From: Fulvia fulva
Lineage: Eukaryota > Ascomycota > Dothideomycetes > Mycosphaerellales > Mycosphaerellaceae
Reading direction: 5' to 3'
Assembly: GCF_020509005.1 (NCBI RefSeq)
Contig: NC_063016.1
Span: forward strand, 248,001-312,000
DNA: 64,000 nt
Shown here: positions 57,701-64,000 of the stretch, in pieces
How the letters are laid out: each line of letters opens with the position of its first letter
How positions within the stretch are numbered: position 1 is the first letter of the stretch
The notes under the pieces: model-generated
The model's input: the letters and a program-made list of their open reading frames with translations, nothing else
The model's database searches: none
What the model was told of the DNA's origin: nothing
Made by a program: the position numbers and the translations under genes

Positions 57701-57790
57701 CGAGTACTTCGTCGGCTATAGGGTACGGCTATATAAGGCTTTCCTAGGAAGGGTAGTGTATATTGAAGTCTCCTACTACGATGTGGCACC

Positions 57791-58086
57791 TGTTACGGTT
57801 CGATTCGTGGGAACCCCACAGCCATTCACTACGCGATGAGAGCAAGGAAACCTGTGGGACAGAGAGCAAGAGATCAAGAGGACAAGAGATTAAGAGAGCA
57901 GGACAGATCACGCCAAGACATGGCACTATATAGACGACGCTTCTTTACGAGTAGATAGGAGCCTCGTGCTCAACTCATTTTAAGTATACACCATATACTG
58001 TTTGGGACCACTACCTTCTCAACGAGTCAGAGACATCACTGCAAAGATCCAAGCCCGGTTGGGATAACGTACAGCGGTTCCTAACA
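57791..58086 (+). repeat. 5' LTR of the small element
   Basis: 296 bp. A purine-rich stretch with repeated GAGAGCAAG/CAAGAG units is followed by TATATA (57927-57932) and GTGCTCAA (57966-57973), the self-primer. Confidence 0.93.
57927..57932 (+). promoter_or_regulatory. TATA box of the small element
   Basis: TATATA 39 nt before GTGCTCAA, the segment complementary to the primer-binding site. Confidence 0.6.
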
Positions 58087-58089
58087 ACT

Positions 58090-58097
58090 TTGAGCAC
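58090..58097 (+). other. Primer-binding site, self-priming type
   Basis: TTGAGCAC, 3 nt after the 5' LTR, is exactly complementary to GTGCTCAA in the same LTR. The LTR/primer junction AACA-ACTTTGA resembles that of the 7-kb element (AACA-CTTTGA). Confidence 0.6.
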
Positions 58098-58118
58098 CAC
58101 CACCAGGGCCCTTTGCAT

Positions 58119-59108
58119 ATGTCTGGGAGGGGCGCTACCCGGGGTCCGTCACGACAACAGCCACAGTCAACTGGCATCACGGAACGAGTGAGCGAAATGT
58201 CGATTACTGGAAGCGGAAAACGATCAACACCCTCTGCAAGCTCGAACAGCATGCACGAGTTCACCAAGGCACCTAAGGTGTCACCACCGGAGACGTTCGA
58301 TGGGACACAAGGGAAGCTGGAGGCTTTTCAGCTGCAGGTTCAGCTGTACCTCTACTTCAACGCCCAACAGTTTAATGGCGAGGCCTCTAAGGTCTTGTAC
58401 GCCGCATCCTTCCTAAGGGGCAGGGCAGCCCGGGGATTCAGACCATACCTCAAAGACTGGCTCAACAACCAGGACGAAGGAGACAACCCGAAGACAGAAA
58501 CCCGGAAGATATTTGCCGACTACGATGAGTTCGAGATCAAACTGAATGATCTCTACGGGATACCTAACGAGGAGGTTCATGCCGACCGACATATCCGACA
58601 ACTCCGACAAAACACCTCAGTCGCCGTATACGCCTCTGAGTTCCAAGGATATGCCGCCGACCTCGAGTGGAACGACGCAGCGTTTCGTTCCCAGTTCTAC
58701 CTAGGCTTGAAGGACAACGTCAAAGCCGAATTATCTCGAAACTCCAGTCTCACCAGCTTGGCCGCGATGGTCAAGGCTGCAAAGGAAATCGACGAGAGAC
58801 TCCAGGAGTTGAAGTACGACCGATTCGTACAGCCTGGATTCCAGAGACCCGCGAGAAGCGGAAGAGGGGGCTTCAAGGCCAGAAGTCATGACCCTGATTA
58901 TGGAGAGCCGATGGAGCTCGACGCCACGGAAAGGCGCGGACGAAGCAAGCAGTTAACAAGAGATCTAACTTGCTATGCATGTGGAAGGAAAGGCCACTAT
59001 GCTAGAGACTGTCCGAAGAAGAATATTGTTAGCCGCGAGTTCAACGCTATGGATCGGGCAACGACGACGTACGGGGAATGCGAGAACTTCTTCTCGAAAT
59101 CTGCCTAG
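58119..59108 (+). CDS. Gag protein of the small element
   Basis: 329 residues from the ATG 33 nt after the LTR. Retrotransposon Gag core about 55-230 (TFDGTQGKLEAFQLQVQLYL, FLRGRAARGFRPYLKDWL, QLRQNTSVAVYASEFQGYAA). One CCHC knuckle at 285-298 (CYACGRKGHYARDC), then a short tail. It shares the GEPMELDATERRGR context with the larger element's Gag (PQPMELDATQRGRR), so the families are related, but it lacks the long C-terminal extension. Gag presumably packages the RNA for trans-supplied Pol. The frame is intact. Confidence 0.92.
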   Translation: MSGRGATRGPSRQQPQSTGITERVSEMSITGSGKRSTPSASSNSMHEFTKAPKVSPPETFDGTQGKLEAFQLQVQLYLYFNAQQFNGEASKVLYAASFLRGRAARGFRPYLKDWLNNQDEGDNPKTETRKIFADYDEFEIKLNDLYGIPNEEVHADRHIRQLRQNTSVAVYASEFQGYAADLEWNDAAFRSQFYLGLKDNVKAELSRNSSLTSLAAMVKAAKEIDERLQELKYDRFVQPGFQRPARSGRGGFKARSHDPDYGEPMELDATERRGRSKQLTRDLTCYACGRKGHYARDCPKKNIVSREFNAMDRATTTYGECENFFSKSA

Positions 59109-59133
59109 CAGAAACAACCTGACGACAACGGCC

Positions 59134-59787
59134 TCACACCGCGGACTCTTGGTGTGAAGGTTCGGGAGAAAAGAGACCCTTTAACGGATCGTCGAGAGGG
59201 ACACCCGTTATCGTACTCCAGTGGTCCAGAGGCATTTCGAGAATGCCATGAAAGAAAGATTGATCCGGTACCTCTACGCCGGAAGGAACAGAGAAAGGGA
59301 GAACGGACTCGGGAGCGGGATCCTCGGACTCCAGTTCCTCGAGTGCCAAGGCAGTGGCGCCGTCAACGCGGTTCTCGGCGAGACGCAGTTGTTTCCTGAG
59401 ACGAATCTTTTTCATTCTCCTCTCGGATAACGCCTGCTGGTCGCGAGACAGGCGTTGCAGGATTTCCACCTCTTCCTCCTCCAACGATTCAATATCACGA
59501 CGCAGCGCCTCCCTCGCGCTCCGAAGTTTCTCCCACTGGGAGAAGGCCAGAGAGACGTCGCAGGATTTCCGGTTGTGCTTGATGCACTCGGAGCACTTCG
59601 ACGAGCGAGGACCAACAATGCAGCGAGGACGAACTTCGCCGGGTGCGACTACGACGGACTTGCAGGAAGAACAGGGCGCCATTTCAGTACCGTTTGTTTC
59701 GATATCGGTATAGAGATCCAGACGACGGAGAGTGGACGAAACCTTTGGTTTGCGACGGTGTGCGGGTGATGGTAAGGAAGACGACAT
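59134..59787 (-). CDS. Antisense accessory protein, Cys6 motif plus coiled coil
   Basis: 217 residues on the strand opposite gag, convergent with it and ending 25 nt beyond the gag stop. N-terminus SSTLRRLDLY (17-26) aligns with SSTIRRRRLY of the 7-kb element's protein. Cysteines at 39, 42, 56, 65, 68 and 76 give C-x2-C-x13-C-x8-C-x2-C-x7-C, with the same CSSC and KCSEC pairs; only the first loop is longer. A coiled coil follows (about 80-145; REALRRDIESLEEEEVEIL, LRKQLRLAENRV), then an acidic Pro-rich C-terminus (GILEMPLDHW). The start is the first ATG; a GTG lies 8 codons upstream. Its retention in an element without pol argues that it is useful in cis, or was kept by the element that provides the enzymes. 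Confidence 0.7.
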   Translation of the reverse strand: MSSSLPSPAHRRKPKVSSTLRRLDLYTDIETNGTEMAPCSSCKSVVVAPGEVRPRCIVGPRSSKCSECIKHNRKSCDVSLAFSQWEKLRSAREALRRDIESLEEEEVEILQRLSRDQQALSERRMKKIRLRKQLRLAENRVDGATALALEELESEDPAPESVLPFSVPSGVEVPDQSFFHGILEMPLDHWSTITGVPLDDPLKGLFSPEPSHQESAV

Positions 59788-59848
59788 CTTTTGCCGCTGA
59801 AGAAGATGCACACCCGAACGACTATAAGCTTCGGGACGAAGCTAAGCT

Positions 59849-59861
59849 AGAAGGGGGATGG
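59849..59861 (+). other. Polypurine tract of the small element
   Basis: AGAAGGGGGATGG directly before the 3' LTR, nearly the same as the tract of the 7-kb element. Confidence 0.7.
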
Positions 59862-60157
59862 TGTTACGGTTCGATTCGTGGGAACCCCACAGCCATTCAC
59901 TACGCGATGAGAGCAAGGAAACCTGTGGGACAGAGAGCAAGAGATCAAGAGGACAAGAGATTAAGAGAGCAGGACAGATCACGCCAAGACATGGCACTAT
60001 ATAGACGACGCTTCTTTACGAGTAGATAGGAGCCTCGTGCTCAACTCATTTTAAGTATACACCATATACTGTTTGGGACCACTACCTTCTCAACGAGTCA
60101 GAGACATCACTGCAAAGATCCAAGCCCGGTTGGGATAACGTACAGCGGTTCCTAACA
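59862..60157 (+). repeat. 3' LTR of the small element
   Basis: 296 bp, apparently identical to the 5' LTR, followed by the GCACC duplication and the resumed LINE. Confidence 0.93.
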
Positions 60158-62104
60158 GCACCCTTGTCTCTTAAGCGCACTGTCTAGGTGTCTATAGACC
60201 CCTAGGTCGCGGCTAGACCTCGAGGCTAGCGGTTATATATATAGGTTGTGTATCTAGGTACTACCTACGTAGAGGGAGGTAATATCGCCCCCGCCTTCTT
60301 CGTCTACGTAGTACACTACCTCCTAGTCGGATTCTAGTATGTCCTTGCTGACATAGAAGTACGTACGGGGTCTGCCGTCGCCTCGTAGGCATGTCGTATA
60401 GCCTAGTAACTTATAGGTCGTTAGTCTCTTATAGTGCGGGTTAATCTATAGCTCCTAGATTATAAGGACGTAGTAGACGCGCGGGTCCGCCTCGTGTAGG
60501 AAATAGTTCTAGACTATATCCTTGCTATAGTTGACGTTATACTAGATAATACTAAACGTATCGAGGCTAGTTATCGGTATCGACAATCATTTCCTCTATA
60601 TCGTCCTATATCCTACTACCCTATACGTCCTAGTCTACGCCTATCGGCTATATACTAAAGGGGAGCCGGGCCTAGTTAGATTCCCTCGCCGTAGCTAGTA
60701 GAGCACGTGGCCTCCCGTACGCCCTAGGTTGCGTATCCTTTATATCGTTCTCGGCCCTAGGGCGCTTATGCCCGACCGCCGCTAGTTAGTTCCGGTATAG
60801 GCTAGCCTTACGGTCGCCGTAGAATCTTAGGGCGACGGTTCTGTTTGTGATTGCCTTGTTTTTCGCTAGTTTCCGTTATAGGCATTCCGTACTATACGAT
60901 AGGTAGTGCCCCGGACAGTTCGCGTACCGTCTCGTAGTCGATGTATAGTCCCTAGATATATAGTCTCCTATATAGTTCGAGTAGGCCTACTTGTTTGTGC
61001 ACGTGTAGGTTTAGTATCTATACTATTAGCATTTGAAGTATTAGAGGACACGAAAGGATGAGGAGTACTTTTCTACTATCTTGAGGCTATATTGCTAGAC
61101 TAGGCCTTGTTCTATCGCTAGATCCGCCGCTTTCGCGTCTTATAGCTATACTATTAGCGCCGAGGCCTTCTTGCCTTCTAGCTATTTCCTATAGAGCCAA
61201 GTCGCCTTCTAGATTAGAGAGTTAAGAGTGACCGGGTTGTCCTCTTAGAGAGCGCGTAGGTGACCCTAGTTAGTTAGGTCAAACTCCTTAGGCATATCGT
61301 AGACTAGGATCGTGAATTGTTTCGTTAAGACCTTCGCTAATGCCGTAACCTTAGATACCTACTATAGCTATACCTCTAGGTGCCTCCTAGTAGTAGTAGA
61401 GCTAGTATAGATCTATAGAGTACCGTTAGACTGTTAGTTCACTACGACCACCCCTAGTTAGTTAATTCGTTAGGCGAGCTCCTTGTTCGATAGCTTCGTA
61501 ACTTCGGCCTAGTCTTCCTTTGCTATAATACGGATCGTAACTATATCGTACGTTAGGCGGGGGCCTAGTATCGATACCGCGACCGATGCCTAGCTATAGG
61601 GGTGTTAATTCCGGGTGGCCTTACTAATCGCCTAGGACGTCGTCCTCATTTCTTGTTGCTCTCGGTAATACGACAGTATAAGCGCCGTACGTAGCTAAGT
61701 GATTATTACCTATAGAGACCGGTAAGGGAGCTGATCGTTAGTTTCTATACTTTTTGCGTCCTCTATAAGTTGCTACTAGTTGTCTTAGGGGGGCTTCGCC
61801 TATAGGGCCGTAGGCGCCGTTAGTACCGTAGCCTAGGCTACTATTACCTAGGAGTTGCCTAATATAGCTAGGCACCTCCGCGGCGTTTAGAGCTGAAGTA
61901 ACAGGGTGAAGAGAGCTTCAAGCTATCTAGATTAAATAAGGTAGAACTCCCTTAGTCCTAGGGGTAGTGGCCTGCTTTGTATATCGTTAGAATAGCCTTA
62001 ATAAGAGCTTTCGAATGTGTCTTATTTTGGCGTAGAGATCGATAAGCCGACGCGTCTAACGGTATATATAGTAATCGGCGACGCGCTTAGAATCGAATAA
62101 GTTT

Positions 62105-64000
62105 ACTAATTATATATAGACACTACTAGTAGACCTCGCCAAGCGTCTTATTAGTATCGACCGTACCTTAGAGCGTAGTATAGAGATCGGTAAGGGAGTG
62201 CTAGATCCTAAGAAGTTTAAGAACGATACCGACCTATCTTTCGATAGTTAGTATACGAGTATCCTACTAAAGCTTATAGTAGCGACCTTCCGTACTAAGT
62301 AGGATACCCTCCGCTTCCTATATAGATAGACTAATAGTAAAGTCTAGACTACTATTAAGCTACGTATCCCTATCCTAGGACATTAGTTATATAACGAGTT
62401 TAGTACCGGCGAGGAGCTACTAGACTAGATAACTCGTTAGTACGGCACCCGGAACGAAGCTATAAAGGCTATAGTCGATATTATAACCTATAAGTAGTAG
62501 TAGAAGGAATCCTTTGTCGTATTCTTCGTACGTTACTCGAAGTTACGTACCTAGATAGACTAGGGGGATAATACTAAGCTAATGCTTTTCCGTAACCGCC
62601 TAAACCGTAAGTACTTCGTTAAGACATTTGGCGACCGAGAGGTCAACCGTTACCTAAATAGTATATAGGATATTATTAAGGAGTATACCGAGTTAGAAGA
62701 GACCTTCTACGAGACCGAGTAGCTATACCCTTAGTAGGACAACAACCGCCCTTATAGTAGCGGCGGAGGAGGTAACTAGAACCTAGGCCCTACTAGTAAC
62801 GTAATAACTACTATAGCTACCGTAGCTAGCGCGACCGGCGCGATCGTATAGCGCCTACTATAGTACTTAGGTATTAAGAAGAAGGAAGACTTGCTAGTAC
62901 ACCTTTAGAATCTACTACCGCTTGATCGTAAGGGTCGTAAAGATCTAAAGAAGTAGGGTAAGTACTTCCGTTACCGTATCGGACTATATGTTACTAGTAA
63001 CCCCGAGTACGAGATATACGGCTACGACGGCGACTACCGCCTACCTCGACTACGTAACGTAACTCCGAACTTAAGCGCCCTCGCTACCGAGTAGGGAAAT
63101 ACCGGGGCCACTACCTAAGTATAGTAGATAGTAGTTAGAACAAGATTTAGAAAGAGTATAAGATCGAGAGGTATAGAATATAAGAGACGGACTATAGCGG
63201 AGAACTTAAGATATCGGCCTATATATTAGAACTATAGTTACCGGATATATACCCTTATATAGTACTGCCTATAATAATACAAAATGGAAAGGTACGAGGC
63301 CTACTAGATTCTGCTTCAACCTCTCTCTTTCTCGATTAGAAATATATACGCAAATATAATATCCCTCTAATACCCCTAGTTTAGAGTAAGAACTTGATAC
63401 TAGGCGATAGGAAGGCGAGTACTAGACGTATTATATACGTAGCCTTAGTCGACGTTGTTGTCGGCGGTCATTATTACGAGTAAATAATGTACTACGTAAC
63501 CGACCTCGAATACGAGATCGTCCTCGGCCTACCTTAGTTAAGCTAGTACAACCCTAACATCTTCTAGGAAACCGGCGAAGTGGCCCTTAGATCAGACTAC
63601 TACTTTAGTCACTATCTTCTTAGGAAGACTTCGACAATAGTTTAGTCCCTAAACTACTAATACCGGTAACGTACGAAATACGGACTAGAGCCCTTTACCG
63701 GGGAGTCGCTAGGATTTACGGTAGGAGGGGCGGAGTTGAACGTCTCGTCCTTATATATAGACGACGATAAGAAAGTGGACTATTAAGGCGTTAGTCGTTA
63801 CGCTTAGGAGATATATACGTACCGGCCTAGGGCCGAGTACTTCTATATTCTACTTACTAGTAACGAGTCTAGCGAAACGGATAGTAACGGCGAGTTAAAG
63901 CTAAGCGTAATGTTAGCTAACGACCTTAATTAGTTCCTAAACAAGCAATTTAACCACAACCCGAAGGAGAAGCTTCCGCCCGAGTACTATTATATTACGG
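62105..64000 (+). pseudogene. Gypsy gag (rest) and protease, runs off the window
   Basis: Plus frame through stops resumes with TNYI, then TLLVDLAKRLISIDR, FKNDTDLSF, FRNRLNRKYFVKTFGDREVNRYL (Gag core), and a degraded knuckle (near 62960-63010, Cys and His changed). Near 63480-63540 comes the protease end (YVTDLEYEIVLGLP, then LS-stop-YNPNI; formerly the LGLPWL type). PPEYYYIT at the right edge is the segment that normally precedes RT. RIP-saturated and incomplete. Confidence 0.65.

Larger units (their letters stand above)
57791..60157 (+). mobile_element. Small non-autonomous LTR retrotransposon: gag plus antisense ORF, no pol
   Basis: 2367 bp with 296-bp LTRs (57791-58086 and 59862-60157; TGTTA...TAACA) that look identical by eye, and a 5-bp target duplication GCACC (57786-57790 and 60158-60162). 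It contains a self-complementary primer site, an intact gag (58119-59108), an intact gene on the opposite strand (59787-59134) and a polypurine tract (59849-59861). Protease, RT, RNase H and integrase are absent: only 25 nt separate the two ORF ends. It is unmutated inside a saturated LINE, so it moved recently and must have used enzymes from another element. Confidence 0.93.
54717..62104 (-). mobile_element. LINE family 2, copy B, split by the small LTR element
   Basis: Minus-strand Tad1-like LINE. A 12-bp direct repeat ACTAATTATATA (54705-54716 and 62105-62116) flanks it as target duplication, and the interrupted gag reads in frame across it. The plus-strand left end is the TAGATAGATAG tail. 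RT fragment EGEVAAILRKLPAKKAPGPD lies at 56667-56873; the endonuclease block HIVVGDFNIHYPS at 57744-57790 is where the small LTR element inserted. Homology with copy A runs to 62020; the last 84 bp may be a copy-specific 5' end. RIP-saturated. Confidence 0.75.

Noticed and set aside
58019..58267. Minus-strand open frame across the LTR/gag border
   Set aside because: It spans the LTR and primer site and mirrors gag; no conserved features.
59154..59430. Plus-strand frames after gag as a pol remnant
   Set aside because: No protease, RT or integrase motif; they are the reverse reading of the antisense accessory gene.
1..64000. CRISPR array, rRNA or tRNA genes
   Set aside because: No regularly spaced short repeats and no recognisable rRNA or tRNA fold were seen; tRNAs cannot be fully excluded without a dedicated scan.

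Overview
The window looks like a filamentous ascomycete (Pezizomycotina) chromosome segment. Short spliced introns (about 44-110 nt, GTAAGT-type donors, TAG/CAG acceptors), an AA11-like copper monooxygenase, a PTC6-like phosphatase and repeats carrying repeat-induced point mutation (RIP) all point there. A dothideomycete is my guess only. There are two compartments: a gene-bearing arm (1 to about 9.4 kb) and a transposon block nested several layers deep (about 9.5-64 kb).

Gene arm: a hypothetical secreted protein (1818-2651, -), a spliced AA11-like lytic polysaccharide monooxygenase (3642-4745, -), a PP2C phosphatase of PTC6 type (5929-7602, +) and a BTB/POZ protein with a Cys-rich C-terminal tail (7690-8601, -). 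They are independent genes with no evident shared pathway.

Transposon block, left to right: a pogo/Fot-type transposase remnant (9487-11296); a Ty3/Gypsy chromovirus in an LTR-internal-LTR-internal-LTR tandem (LTRs 11297, 17067, 29911), whose second copy is split by a young, unmutated 7.07-kb chromovirus (18366-25433, minus, TSD GTCGG); a Gag fragment split by a Tad1-like LINE (30795-35651) with a 15-bp TSD; a LINE 3' fragment; a TIR element of Fot1/pogo type (37296-43441) that hosts a Ty1/Copia element; Gypsy and Copia fragments; a second LINE family in two copies (44775-49714 and 54717-62104); a reverse Copia fragment; and a further Gypsy gag-protease reaching the window end. The second LINE copy carries a small LTR element (57791-60157, TSD GCACC) that has gag but no pol.

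Most of 10.7-18.3, 25.4-30.4 and 36.4-64 kb is mutated to near-loss of CpA/TpG dinucleotides, while CpG, CpC and CpT remain. Reading frames of the old elements can be followed, but Gln/Trp codons have become stops and ATGs are lost. The two young LTR elements and the first LINE are unmutated or only lightly mutated, so relative ages can be read.

The most interesting signal is an accessory gene on the strand opposite to gag(-pol), just inside the 3' LTR of both young LTR elements (18823-19380 and 59134-59787). The two proteins are divergent but homologous: a shared basic N-terminus, a six-cysteine Zn2Cys6-like motif and a coiled coil. The small element lost all of pol but kept gag and this antisense gene. 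Three LTR families here also show the signature of self-primed reverse transcription.
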